Shown here piece by piece: positions 1-52,200 of a stretch of DNA of 64,000 bases (position 1 is its first letter; each line of letters opens with the position of its first letter). The stretch covers positions 136,036,533 to 136,100,532 of the forward strand of contig OW799233.1 of the NCBI GenBank assembly GCA_941918925.1. The letters run 5' to 3'. The notes beneath the pieces are model-generated. The model saw nothing but the letters and a program-made list of their open reading frames with translations, did no database searches and was not told the origin of the DNA. Origin of the DNA: Phyto melanocephala. Taxonomy: Eukaryota; Arthropoda; Insecta; Diptera; Rhinophoridae. The position numbers and the translations under genes were made by a program.

Positions 1-155
1 CCCTCCGTTTTATACGTAAACAAACGAGTGTTTGATTTAGAAGTTACTAACATCTACTACAGTCTAGGAAAATAAACACCTCAAAAATACCTTCTTATTA
101 TTATTATTATTCTTATTATTCTTATTATTCTTATTTATTTTTTATTTATTTATTA
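1..155. repeat. 389-bp satellite monomer, left part, split by the LINE
   Basis: Bases 1 to about 92 match the first 92 bases of the monomers that start at 6389, 6778 and 7167. They are followed by the same TTATT/TTATTC microsatellite. The rest of this monomer resumes at about 6095, on the far side of the LINE, so the two pieces together make one monomer with a duplicated microsatellite. The window opens exactly on a monomer start, so the array may extend to the left; this cannot be seen here. Confidence 0.85.
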
Positions 156-475
156 GAAAATTAGCTTATAATTAAAATTATAAGATAATTAAGGCTAGAG
201 CTTTAGCAACATAGGCCTTGAGCTCAGTAATATGTATATATATATATACTTATATGGTAGTAATATATACAAGAAATTAAATATATTCATGTTTCTAATA
301 AATATTTTTTATTTTTTTTTTATAAATGGATATAATATAATGAAAAAGAAAATAAAATTTAAGAAAATATAATTAATATAGATTAATACAGTGATAAATT
401 GGATGTGGTACTAATTTTCTACAATAATCAGAGTTTTGAAAACTGTTAATGTTTCTTGTTTAAATATTTGCCCTA

Positions 476-3400
476 TTATATCAATTTGTACAATTTGGTT
501 GTCTTTAGGAATTGTATAATACTCTTTATATTGTTTGTTGTTGGGTTTGATAGAAATTGTTTGGGGTCTGTATTTTTAAAGAACTGTTGGCGTGGGATTA
601 AAAACTTTGGGCATGATGTAAGGATATGGTTAAGATTATTGGGGTTGGGGACGTTGCAATTACATATATTTTGGGTGGTTTGGTTCATAAGATGACTGTG
701 GGATAGTTTTGAGTGGCCCAGACGGAGCCGTATGAGTTTGACTTGATCAGTTCTTGTAAATTGTTCTTGGTTGTCCTTTAGATAGTCGAAAATTGTGATA
801 TTAGGGTTGTTTACACTAATGTACCAACTAGACATCGGTATTCGCGTTTTATTGTCTAATTGATAGTATTCGTTTATATATTTGTTAATGTCTTTCATGT
901 TATAGTTATGTGTTGTTAATACAGGGCTAATTAAAGTGTTTTTTGCGGTTTTGTCGGCCAATTCATTTCCCGAGATTCCATAATGTCCGGGTATCCACAT
1001 TAATCGGACGTTTGGGTATAGATTCATTAGAATATTTCTAATTATTGTAACGTAATACTCGTGACTATTTACGTTTAAAATTGATTTTAATGATGATAAC
1101 GAATCTGTACATATTACAAATTTTCCCTGTTCGGCTTTAGCAAATTTAATTGCCTCAAAAATGGCTATTAATTCTGCCGAGAATATTGAAGAATAGCTCG
1201 GTAGAATTGAAGATTTGATGATCTCATTCTGTCTAACAATACTGTACCCAACCGCTTCTTCGTTCTTTGAACCGTCAGTAAAAAGGAAATGAAAATTTGC
1301 TAAACGTTGTTTTGTTTCTAAGAATAGCTTTCTAAATTGTTGTGGTGGTGTACTTACTTTCAAATGTTTTGTAAGAGAAATGTCTATAATATTGTCCTTA
1401 AATACCCATGGTGGTTTAGTTTTAGTTTTGGAGTATGACGGAACTTTAATAGGCAATTGGAGAGTTTTGCAATTTTCTAAAGTTCTATGTATGGATGATA
1501 TAACTTTATAGGTTTTCTTTCCTCTTGATATATTTTTAAAAATCTGTTGTATCGGAGGGTTATTGTGTATCGATTTTAATAATCTAGTTATAGATATCAT
1601 TCTTTGAGTTTCCAATGGTAAGATGTTTGATTCGTGAAGCATGTTATTAATAGGGGTGGAACGAAAGGCTCCTAGTGAGAATCTTATTGCTGTATTAATA
1701 ATTCGCTTTACCTTTTTTAAAATAGTTTTTGGAGCAAACCCAAAAAAGGGGAGGCCGTAATTAATCTTAGATAAAATAATTGACTTTGTTATAGATATTA
1801 ATGTGGTCGTATTGCAGTTAAACTTATTGCTTGATAAACATTTTATAATATTCAGTTGTTTCGATAATGATGATGTGAGGTTATCTATGTGAGTGTTCCA
1901 CTTGTATCTCCTGTTAAAGTGTAAACCTAAAATCCTCAAATCTTTTACTTCGTTTAGTGGAAGATTGTTAAGGTGTAATATGGGTTTGCATTTCTTTTTC
2001 CTGCAGAAATGGATATATTTACATTTTGAGGGTGACAAAACCGCGCCAGAATACTGACACCATTCTTTTATATCATGAAAAAGATGGTTCATATTTAGTT
2101 CCGGATTTTTTTTCTTATCGGAACTTACGATAATGTTAAAGTCATCTGCAAAAGCAGTAAACGTAACTTCCTTATGTAAGGAGATTATCTTGCATAGTTT
2201 TTCGTATGCAATTAAGAACAAAATTACTGACAAGGGCGATCCTTGTGGTATTCCGTTGTATAGAGGGAAAAAATGGGAATTTTGTTCCCCGACTCTAACC
2301 ATTATCTTCCTGTTCGTCATGAAGTTGATTATGTATCTTATTATATTGGGGCCAATTTTCCATGATTTTAATTGATCAACAATTGGGTGAATACCGATTT
2401 TGTCATAGGCTTTTTCAAAGTCTAGCGATATGATAGTTAGGTGTTTTCTAAGGGAAATACTATTGGCAATCTGGTGGTCTATATATAATAGAGCATCAGT
2501 TGTTGAATTTCCCCTTTTGAAGCCATATTGTTGACTATCGAGTAATTTATTGCTTAAAACAAACCACCATAGTCGGTTTGAAACAATCTTGTCAAGAACC
2601 TTTGCTAAACAGGGATTAAGAGATATAGGTCTGTAGGATTCAGGGAGTGATTTATTCGATTTCGGTTTTGGGATAGGGATAACAATACTATTTTTAAACT
2701 GTTGCGGTATGTGATTAAAGAAAATTTTGTTAAAAAGGGATAAAACTCTTTGTTTTACTGAGAATGGTAACTGTTTTATCATAGGATATGAGATTCTGTC
2801 TTGACCTGGGGATTTGCCTTTTAATTTAGAGAGGACTGATTCGAGTTCGATATAGCTTATGTTTGATTCTATTACCTTTGCTTCTACAGTTGGATTAATT
2901 TGTGCCAAACTGTTGTATACTTGTCCTTTTCGCCGATTGAAATCCAAGGAAAAGTTTTCGCTGTTTGAATTTTTGGACCAAAATTTACATAAAATGTTAG
3001 CGATCTCTGATTTATTTTCAGTGAAGTTAGATTGGGTGTTGTCAGTTGCTATGCAATATATTTGATGTGGTACTTTGTATCCAGTAAAAGCTCTAATGTT
3101 CGACCAAATTCTTTCAGTGGTGGATGATGGACTAATTGAAGATGTAAACTTGTTCATTGAAATATTTTTGGCTTTTTTTATTTCCCTTTTCAATAGTGCA
3201 TTTGCCCTTTTATATTTTAAAAGATTATGTTGTGTCATATTTCTATTAAAATTATGCCACTCTTTTCTCTTTACATCTTTAAGTTTTTGTAGGTGGGTAT
3301 TCCACCATGGGACTGCTCTTTGATGATTTAGCCTTGTATTTGATTTCGGTATAGATTCATTTGCTGACTGGTGAATTATCCTACATATGTTACCCGTTTC

Positions 3401-4177
3401 CTTGTTAATATTAGACGATATCTGTCTTTTCGAACTAAATTTTATGCAGTTCAATTTGTATTTTTCCCAATTGGCTTGGTTCACTCTAAATTGAGGTCTA
3501 AAGATCTGATTATTTTCTTGGTATTGTAAAAAAAGAGAAATTGTGATCGGAAAATGATCACTGCTATAAGGAACTTCCTCAATATTCCATTCCGCCTGGG
3601 TTGCAACGTTAGGCGAACAAAACGTTATGTCTACATGGGTAAGAGAATTATGTGTACTGATGTGTGTTGGTGAACCGTCATTCAGTAACATATATTGAGA
3701 GTCGTTTATAAATCTTGAGATTATGTTGCCTCTTGTGTTATTAACAGGTGAACCCCAGTTTCTATGCCAAGCATTTACATCTCCGGTGATTAAACACGGA
3801 TTTGACATGTCCCTTAGTACATTACTAAGGTGATTGTGGGTTAATTTGAAATGAGGGTCAATATATATAGATATTACGTTGAATTTTATTTTTGATATGA
3901 CTTCTATGCAAATTCCGTCAAAGTCGTCTGCAAGCAAAATTTGCTTGTTTTCTATTGAATTGTGAACTAGGATACATACCCCACCATACCTAGTGCGCGA
4001 TGTATTCTTTGTAAAAATTATATAATTAAAAGGTATAGGTATATTATCAGTAATGTGTAAGTGTGTCTCCTGAAGGGATATTATTTTCGGTGAATGTTTC
4101 TTTATTAATAAAAGAAGGTCATTATAGTTGTTAAAATAGCCGTTTATATTCCATTGGAGTATTTTAAATGATACCAT
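476..4177 (-). CDS. LINE ORF2 polyprotein: endonuclease, reverse transcriptase, RNase H
   Basis: This 1233-residue uninterrupted protein carries out target-primed reverse transcription. An APE-type endonuclease fills residues 1-220: QWNING at 8-13, QET at 36-38, GDVNAWH at 132-138 and SDH at 206-208. The reverse transcriptase spans about 440-770: SYRPISL at 514-520, LDFEKAYD at 585-592, GIPQGSPLS at 642-650 and the catalytic FADD at 676-679. RNase H spans about 960-1080, with apparent catalytic D968, E1002, D1025 and D1075 and a WIPGH motif at 1061. The tail has a Cys/His cluster (C1172, C1174, H1184, C1189). The order EN-RT-RNH separates the I clade from Jockey, which lacks RNase H. No motif residue appears broken. 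An upstream overlapping AT-rich frame at 4164-4592 shows no domain and is probably spacer. Confidence 0.93.
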   Translation of the reverse strand: MVSFKILQWNINGYFNNYNDLLLLIKKHSPKIISLQETHLHITDNIPIPFNYIIFTKNTSRTRYGGVCILVHNSIENKQILLADDFDGICIEVISKIKFNVISIYIDPHFKLTHNHLSNVLRDMSNPCLITGDVNAWHRNWGSPVNNTRGNIISRFINDSQYMLLNDGSPTHISTHNSLTHVDITFCSPNVATQAEWNIEEVPYSSDHFPITISLFLQYQENNQIFRPQFRVNQANWEKYKLNCIKFSSKRQISSNINKETGNICRIIHQSANESIPKSNTRLNHQRAVPWWNTHLQKLKDVKRKEWHNFNRNMTQHNLLKYKRANALLKREIKKAKNISMNKFTSSISPSSTTERIWSNIRAFTGYKVPHQIYCIATDNTQSNFTENKSEIANILCKFWSKNSNSENFSLDFNRRKGQVYNSLAQINPTVEAKVIESNISYIELESVLSKLKGKSPGQDRISYPMIKQLPFSVKQRVLSLFNKIFFNHIPQQFKNSIVIPIPKPKSNKSLPESYRPISLNPCLAKVLDKIVSNRLWWFVLSNKLLDSQQYGFKRGNSTTDALLYIDHQIANSISLRKHLTIISLDFEKAYDKIGIHPIVDQLKSWKIGPNIIRYIINFMTNRKIMVRVGEQNSHFFPLYNGIPQGSPLSVILFLIAYEKLCKIISLHKEVTFTAFADDFNIIVSSDKKKNPELNMNHLFHDIKEWCQYSGAVLSPSKCKYIHFCRKKKCKPILHLNNLPLNEVKDLRILGLHFNRRYKWNTHIDNLTSSLSKQLNIIKCLSSNKFNCNTTTLISITKSIILSKINYGLPFFGFAPKTILKKVKRIINTAIRFSLGAFRSTPINNMLHESNILPLETQRMISITRLLKSIHNNPPIQQIFKNISRGKKTYKVISSIHRTLENCKTLQLPIKVPSYSKTKTKPPWVFKDNIIDISLTKHLKVSTPPQQFRKLFLETKQRLANFHFLFTDGSKNEEAVGYSIVRQNEIIKSSILPSYSSIFSAELIAIFEAIKFAKAEQGKFVICTDSLSSLKSILNVNSHEYYVTIIRNILMNLYPNVRLMWIPGHYGISGNELADKTAKNTLISPVLTTHNYNMKDINKYINEYYQLDNKTRIPMSSWYISVNNPNITIFDYLKDNQEQFTRTDQVKLIRLRLGHSKLSHSHLMNQTTQNICNCNVPNPNNLNHILTSCPKFLIPRQQFFKNTDPKQFLSNPTTNNIKSIIQFLKTTKLYKLI

Positions 4178-4607
4178 GGTTGGTGAACATAGATATGGTA
4201 GACTTTGTCAGCATGACTATTTTTAAGGAAAAAACGACTCTATCTTTGTTAATGGGTTGTTCGAGATCTATATAGTATGTCAATAGAGATTTAGTAGGGC
4301 TGTATAAAATGATTAGTAATATTAAGCAAGAAACATTACTAAAAGAATATAGATATGATATAATTATATATGTATATAACTTAAATACATATGACAAATA
4401 AATATGTAAAATAAATAAATATGAAACGTACTTTTGAATTATAAAAATATATTTGCTAAATAGATACACAATTTCTAGTATTCTTAAGTGAAAAATTAAG
4501 ATGTACGAGGTGAAGGAGTTATTTACCTTCATCTCATTTATATTAATGTTTTCGTATAGCAGATAATTATAACTTAGTGTTTTATTATCCATTGTGTTAC
4601 CTTAAAT

Positions 4608-5894
4608 TTATTGTATAAGTTTTTTTCCTCGTTTGCCAGAAATTGTTTTCATTTTTAATTTTTGTCTAGTTCTTTTTGATGTTTTTTTAGGTAAAACAAC
4701 AATATTTTTGTTATTTATGTTTTCTGTATTTTGGTTTCTGTCATCTGTTTCATTATCTGATAATTCCATATCTGATGTTGATTCTGGATTATTAACGTCT
4801 TTTTCTGTTGTTTTTGTTGTTTGCGAAATATTCTTTATATGTTTCATTTCATGTTCCGATATTTCAAGGTCTGATAAGTTGTTGTAATTAACTATTGTTC
4901 GTTGAGTTGGTGTTGTAATATGTGAGCAGTTTGGGGGAAAGTCATCGTGATTTATATTGTTGATAGTTGTTTTTGTCTCTTTTTGATTGTTTGCAAAATT
5001 TGTTTCTTGATTGTTGTTGGTTGTTTGTCTAGCGACTGATGAGTATGTAAAAGAAGTATTTGGATGACGTTGCTTATATATAGAGGCGGCAGTTTTTTTG
5101 TTGACCTTTTCAAGGGTAATTATTGTTTGTATTTCACGTTCTTTTAAAAATATTGGGCATTTTTTATCCACAGCAGAATGTTTAAAGTCGTAGAGGTTAA
5201 ACTCTTTACAGTTAGAGCAATTTATTGTTTTTGTACAAACTTCTTTCTCTTCTGTATGGAATTCTTGGGAACAGTTGGGACATAATTTTGGATTTTTACA
5301 CATTTTTGCTATGTGTCCATATTTTAAACATTGTTTGCATCTAAGTGGCAGAGGAATATACGTTCGGATTTTTACCCGTTCGTATCCAATATTTAGTTCT
5401 GTTGGAAGAGAGGTAGAGTCAAATGTAATGATGATGAGTCCGGTCTCTACAATGACATCGTTTACTTTTCTTTTTATTTTTTCAATTTTAGAAACATTTT
5501 GTGTTTTTAGTTCGTTAAGGATCTCCTCCTCTGGAATTTCTCGTAGATCATTTGAATATATTACTCCTTTTACATAGTTTAAGGAGTTATGCAATGATGC
5601 TGAAATGTTTATATTTTCATTTAGTCTTTCCAACTGAATTAGCTTATTAGCTTGACTTATATTTTTTGTTCTTACTAAGATTGTACCGTTTCTTAATTTT
5701 TTACATTCAGCCACTTCGCCACAAGTACAGTCCACCACTTTTTTAATCAAGAAAGGGGATACGTTGGTCAGTGTTTTGCCTTCATCTGTCCTGGATATTA
5801 TAAGGTATTTAGGTCCGGGTGTTGTTAAAGTTGCTGTTTTATTTCCATTGTCGGGAGGGGCTTTATTGCCACCAGTATCTGGTGGCTCCTTCAT
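4608..5894 (-). CDS. LINE ORF1 gag-like nucleic-acid-binding protein with three zinc knuckles
   Basis: This 428-residue protein is the RNA chaperone/RNP component of the retrotransposon. Residues 29-76 fit the opening of Jockey/I-type Gag proteins, with SPFLIKK at 46-52 and KKLRNG at 65-70. Three CCHC-type knuckles follow: C186-C189-H194-C199 (C-x2-C-x4-H-x4-C), C205-C208-H213-C220 (C-x2-C-x4-H-x6-C) and C226-C229-H239-C246 (a longer variant). The C-terminal third is rich in Thr, Asn and Lys and ends very basic. From memory, the length is close to that reported for I factor ORF1. ORF1 starts 200 bases inside the element and is followed by a 430-base gap before ORF2. That gap implies reinitiation or another non-overlapping translation mechanism for ORF2, as in the I factor. 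Confidence 0.88.
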   Translation of the reverse strand: MKEPPDTGGNKAPPDNGNKTATLTTPGPKYLIISRTDEGKTLTNVSPFLIKKVVDCTCGEVAECKKLRNGTILVRTKNISQANKLIQLERLNENINISASLHNSLNYVKGVIYSNDLREIPEEEILNELKTQNVSKIEKIKRKVNDVIVETGLIIITFDSTSLPTELNIGYERVKIRTYIPLPLRCKQCLKYGHIAKMCKNPKLCPNCSQEFHTEEKEVCTKTINCSNCKEFNLYDFKHSAVDKKCPIFLKEREIQTIITLEKVNKKTAASIYKQRHPNTSFTYSSVARQTTNNNQETNFANNQKETKTTINNINHDDFPPNCSHITTPTQRTIVNYNNLSDLEISEHEMKHIKNISQTTKTTEKDVNNPESTSDMELSDNETDDRNQNTENINNKNIVVLPKKTSKRTRQKLKMKTISGKRGKKLIQ

Positions 5895-6059
5895 TTTGGT
5901 ATTAAAAAAAAAAAAGGAATTTTTTTTTTCAAAATGTTTTATTTATTTTTATTTTTTTTATGTATACAATATATTAGAGTATATATGTGTATATATTTAT
6001 TTTTGTTTTTATTTGTCTATTCACAGGTTATAGCACAATTTAGATCACTAGCTAAGTAA

Positions 6060-6094
6060 CACGTCTGCTCTCGAGAGAACCATTTGCGAAACTG
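6060..6094 (-). promoter_or_regulatory. Internal LINE promoter: CAGT initiator plus DPE
   Basis: On the minus strand the element begins CAGTTTCG at 6094. Taking the A at 6093 as +1, the heptamer AGACGTG (6066-6060) falls exactly at +28 to +34. This matches the downstream promoter element RGWCGTG described for Drosophila LINEs. The precise spacing supports both the 5' end assignment and transcription from within the element. Confidence 0.8.
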
Positions 6095-7262
6095 TATTAT
6101 TCTTATTATTCTTATTATTCTTATTATTCTTATTATTCTTATTATTATTATTGATAAATTCAAAAATTTATTATGATTGCCTAAGATTAGTTTTTGTTTG
6201 AATATATAATTTTTGTTGTTTCTTTTTACAACTTTTGTTTCTATATAAACTGTATGTATTCGATAACTAAAATTTTAATAAGAGTAGAGCTTTAAGTTTT
6301 AAATTAATTTAAAATTAACGTCTAATAGTGTTGTTTATCTGTCGATAAAAATTTATAAACTTTTCAACACTTAATTATTGTATATTATCCCTCCGTTTTA
6401 TACGTAAACAAACGAGTGTTTGATTTAGAAGTTACTAACATCTACTACAGTCTAGGAAAATAAACACCTCAAAAATACCTTCTTATTATTATTATTATTC
6501 TTATTATTCTTATTATTCTTATTATTCTTATTATTATTATTGATAAATTCAAAAATTTATTATGATTGCCTAAGATTAGTTTTTGTTTGAATATATAATT
6601 TTTGTTGTTTCTTTTTACAACTTTTGTTTCTATATAAAATGTATGTATTCGATAACTAAAATTTTAATAAAAGTAGAGCTTTAAGTTTTAAATTAATTTA
6701 AAATTAACGTCTAATAGTGTTGTTTATCTGTCGATAAAAATTTATAAACTTTTCAACACTTAATTATTGTATATTATCCCTCCGTTTTATACGTAAACAA
6801 ACGAGTGTTTGATTTAGAAGTTACTAACATCTACTACAGTCTAGGAAAATAAACACCTCAAAAATACCTTCTTATTATTATTATTATTCTTATTATTCTT
6901 ATTATTCTTATTATTCTTATTATTATTATTGATAAATTCAAAAATTTATTATGATTGCCTAAGATTAGTTTTTGTTTGAATATATATTTTTTGTTGTTTC
7001 TTTTTACAACTTTTGTTTCTATATAAACTGTATGTATTCGATAACTAAAATTTTAATAAGAGTAGAGCTTTAAGTTTTAAATTAATTTAAAATTAACGTC
7101 TAATAGTGTTGTTTATCTGTCGATAAAAATTTATAAACTTTTCAACACTTAATTATTGTATATTATCCCTCCGTTTTATACGTAAACAAACGAGTGTTTG
7201 ATTTAGAAGTTACTAACATCTACTACAGTCTAGGAAAATAAACACCTCAAAAATACCTTCTT
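6095..7262. repeat. 389-bp tandem repeat array
   Basis: Monomers start at 6389, 6778 and 7167, a period of exactly 389. Two are complete, and the last is cut at about 7262 after about 96 bases. The stretch 6095-6388 is the right part of the monomer interrupted by the LINE. Copies are nearly identical, with a few single-base differences such as aaactg/aaatg and ataagag/ataaaag in the second half. Each monomer contains an internal TTATTC/TTA microsatellite. The array ends about 13 bases before the candidate initiator of the downstream gene. Confidence 0.92.
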
Positions 7263-8066
7263 GATCCAACTGTGTCAGTTTAATTCAGAAACGTCAACAG
7301 TTTTCACTAATACAATTATTATTTTTTTAGCACCGCAAGAAATGTTAATTTTTTCAACGATTTTTCAACCGTAAAATAGCATAAAAACTTAATAAATTGT
7401 TAAAACTAATAAAGTGCAAGTGCTAAAGTTTATGAACGAATAAAAAATTAACTGATTTCTTTAAACAAATAGGTGAAAAATTGTTCTGAAAATGTAATTG
7501 TAAGGTGTTTGTAAGTGTTGAAAAGAGAAAAAGTAGAAGAATGCAAAATGAAAAAAAGAAAACTACGAAAGCAAACACAGAGCAGTGAAAAACATATTTT
7601 TTACCACTGCTGTCCGTACAGCCACAAACACAGTAGTAAATGATAACAACAATAAATAGTTTAATGAAGTTAAAAAATTAGTAGAAATACTCAATAAAAA
7701 AAACGTAAATGGGTCTGTAGTGAGAAGAATAAAGTTTAAGACACCTGTCGCGGGAGTTCTTCGTCATCGTCGTCATTATCATCTTTGTTAACAACGAACA
7801 ATACAAAAAACTTTTAATATTCATCATCAATAGTAAAAATACTAACTACCAATTATGATTGAAAAATATAGAAAGTGATGATAAAATTACAAAAAAAAAA
7901 AAAAATAAATAAAAATAGAAAAAAAAGTGTGAATATTTGGAAAAGTAAAAGAAAATCTTGTTTATTACGGAAAATAAAATGTAGAAATAAAGAAAATGCC
8001 TAGTAAATAATTTGTAAAAAATAATATCTTCATATTAAATTTAAAAATAAATAAAACCTAGGTATA
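7263..8066 (+). promoter_or_regulatory. Candidate 5' leader and promoter of the RalGAP alpha gene
   Basis: The 800 bases before the start codon hold no ORF of note and many short upstream ATGs. A Drosophila-type initiator, TCAGTT, sits at 7275-7280 just after the satellite ends. No TATA box or clear DPE is visible at the expected places. The promoter call rests on position and the initiator hexamer alone. Confidence 0.3.
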
Positions 8067-49073
<41,007 letters not shown>

Positions 49074-49240
49074 TACATGGTATTTTATAGCTAAAAACGA
49101 TCCCAATTACATATTTACATTTAAAGAAATACACAAGCATATAAATATTAAACTTAATTGTTTCTAAAACATGTTAACAAACAAACAAAACCTACAAAAA
49201 CTAACAAAAATTTCTACTTAAATACAGCGAAAGAATAAAG
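49074..49240 (+). terminator. 3' UTR start and first polyadenylation signal
   Basis: After the stop codon an AT-rich UTR holds AATAAA at 49233-49238 (aaagAATAAAgct). Further downstream signals are possible because the next kilobases are extremely AT-rich, so the real 3' end is uncertain. Confidence 0.4.
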
Positions 49241-52200
49241 CTAAATAATAATTACATAAAATTTAATATACAAAACAATTCTTAACAATGCGTATTGCAA
49301 ACAAACAATAACGAATCAAATTCATTCCTTTTTAGTTTTTTTATGATAACACGAGTTAGCTTAAAATAAAAAATGCGCATTTTTTAAAATAAGTAACACA
49401 AATAATTTAAAACATTTAACATTTTATGTAGGCACAGTCAACGAAGCGCATTTCTTTTATAGGCATTTTATTTTTAATTATTCGTATTTTACTTTTTTTA
49501 TTATTTTTTTTGAAAAAATCTGAAAACACATTTAATATTACATTAACGTTCATTTAAATTAATAGAAGTATAAAGTAGTTATTTATTTCTAGTGTTATTT
49601 AATTCATTTATTTAAATGTTGTTTTTATTCTCAGCTTGTTTTTTAATTTATCTCTACAAACCACTTCATTTTACTTTTAAATAAGTTTAAGTTTATTATT
49701 TGTTTTTGTTTTCCTATCCTTCTCAATCTTTTTGATATGTTGTAGTGTTTTATTTTATATTAATTACAAACGCATATCTTTTATTATTAAAATATAAATT
49801 TATATTATTAATCATAATTGAAACGAAAGTCCTTTGTGGAAGCATACAAAAAATTTATACGTATTAATTTATTTTATTTATATATTTTCTTTAATTTTTT
49901 GTAGACCTTCTAGAGAATAGTTCTAATTAGTATCATTCATACGATGTAAGTCGAAAGTGTTTTTACTCGAATCCAGGGTTTAAATTTTTTTTAATGTTTT
50001 TTTTTTTTATTGTTAAACATCTTGAAACTAATAAGAGTTAAAACAAATCTAATTTTTTGATGTGCCTAAGATTTTTCTCGTGAGTTACATTGCATTTTTA
50101 AAATGTCTTTAAAAAAATTTCTTAGTAATTGAAATTTTTTAACCGTTTTGTCGTTTAAATTATAAAACAATAATTTATGAATTTTTATTCTGCAAAATTA
50201 AAAAAAAAAAAATAATATGGAGTTAAAAATAAATTTAAAAAAATTCACGAAATAAGCACTAGTTTAAAAAAATGTTAGATGGCGGACCCTTTATATGTTT
50301 CGAATATGTCTGATTTTTTAGTGCACATTTTTTTCGTTATTTTTTTTTGTTATTTTATTATTTTTCTTGTCGTTAAAATAAAAATATTTTATGTTTTCGA
50401 AAATTCGAAAATAATTTCGAAAAGTTTCGAACATTCAAAATTTTATTTTAAAACTGAAAATCAGTTAAAGTATGTTTTTTTTTTTTTTGAAAAATTAAAC
50501 AATTTTTTAAAACTTTCGATATAATTTTAATTTTAATAAAATAATATTAAAGTTAATTGGAAAAAAATCTGTTTCAGATTGGTATAAAATTTCTTAAATT
50601 TATGGTATTTGTATGCTTCAAACTTTCTGAAAATAAAGTGTTAATTTATATTGAAGTATTTTGTTTTTTTTAGCAATTGATTTACGTCCATTTGAAATTG
50701 TCATTGAATTCTGTTATTTATTTTATTTTTTTATCATATTATTTATTTTATTTTTTTATCATATTATTTATTTTATTTTTTTATCATATTATTTATTTTA
50801 TTTATTAAAAATATATTTTAAGTAAAAAATTTGTCTTTTACTCATTTTTTTAAAATAATTTTTCGTGCAAAAACTATGAACAAAATCTTAATTTAACATT
50901 CTTTAAGTTAAAATATAATTTTGATAAAACATAAGTTCTCAAATACAAATTTTGGGATTTCAAATTTTAAAATTCCCAGTACTTTGTAAAAAAAAGGTCA
51001 GCCAGTTTGTAACTAAATTTATATGAAAAAAAAATATTGGCAAAGAATAGGTTTATAAAAATGTGTAACCGAATGTATAGTTGTGCTATACGTTTTTTTT
51101 TCTCTAAAATTCTCGGCAATATCTTACTAAGGAAAGTTATTATTACAGAGTATTAACACAAAATTATTATAATTAGATTTTAAGCTATTGTAATTAAAAA
51201 TAAAAATATTTAATAGAAAAAAAAACGAATATTAAAAAAATAACAGTAATTTTTTATATAAAAAGAATTTTAATATAAAAAAGCTTGCAACAATCGCATA
51301 AAAAACGAAGTTTCCGAAATACAAAATGTTAACAAATCTTAAAATTATAATGCATACAATTAATAAATAATAATTACCATAAGATTAAATTTTTAAATAA
51401 TTCTCTTAATTAAAATATTAAAAATTAAACTAATACACATATATATTAAAAAATATAATAATAAAAAATTTGTTCGCATTATAAAATTAATTTCTTTTAA
51501 TCTTTAAATCTAAATTTTTGTTTTAAATAAAAAAATGTCCTCTTCTATTTTAAGCGTTTGTTGCTTCTTATAAAATAGGTATATTGAAAATTGAATTCAA
51601 ACCTTTGAATTTATTAAAAAAAAAATGTTATAAGAAATTTTATTAATTATTTTTTTAATTGTGCAAAAATCAAAATTTTCACATTATACTTTTTGTAACT
51701 AACACCAATTTATTAATTATTCTTATAAATATATATATTTACAACAAAAAAAAAAAAAAAAAATGTACACATACATACGTATATGCACACAAAAATCCTA
51801 TATTTGTATATTTTTAAAATTTAAATACAAAAATTCCCTCCCTGTTAAATTGTATCTTTTCTTATTTAAAACGTACATGTATTAATTACAACAACAAAAA
51901 TTTGCTAATAAAATTTAAAAATTATTATACCCATATACAACCAATAAATCAAGGTTGACTTTTTTTCAAAAATTTTAGGAAAGGAAAAAAAAATTAAAAC
52001 GATCAAAACTAGAAAAATTATTTTTATAAAAAGAGAATTTATTCAATATTTTCAATAAAAACATGTTAAATGTTTTTTTGTCTTAAAAGAAATCTGTATG
52101 AACGTTTACAGTTTTCTAGATCCTCCACAGGGTAAAGTATAATAAAATTTCGTCATTATGTGAATTTGAGCATACTAAAGTCGCATAGGTCATTGCAAAC

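Larger units (their letters stand above)
131..6094 (-). mobile_element. Apparently full-length I-clade non-LTR retrotransposon
   Basis: Read on the minus strand, the element has a roughly 200-base 5' leader from 6094, ORF1 (5894-4608), a 430-base spacer, ORF2 (4177-476), a 3' UTR and an A/TAA-rich tail ending near 131-155. ORF1 has three zinc knuckles. ORF2 has endonuclease, reverse transcriptase and RNase H. A long ORF1-ORF2 spacer, an RNase H domain and TAA-type tails are hallmarks of the I clade (Drosophila I factor). Both ORFs are open and the 5' end carries a canonical LINE promoter, so this may be a recent, competent copy. The exact 3' edge is blurred because the tail merges with the host microsatellite. 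The target duplication cannot be read for the same reason. Confidence 0.9.

Noticed and set aside
4164..4592. 142-codon minus-strand frame between LINE ORF1 and ORF2
   Set aside because: It is low-complexity Ile/Tyr/Ser in AT-rich spacer, overlaps the ORF2 start by 14 bases and has no domain. The I factor also has a long non-coding spacer here.
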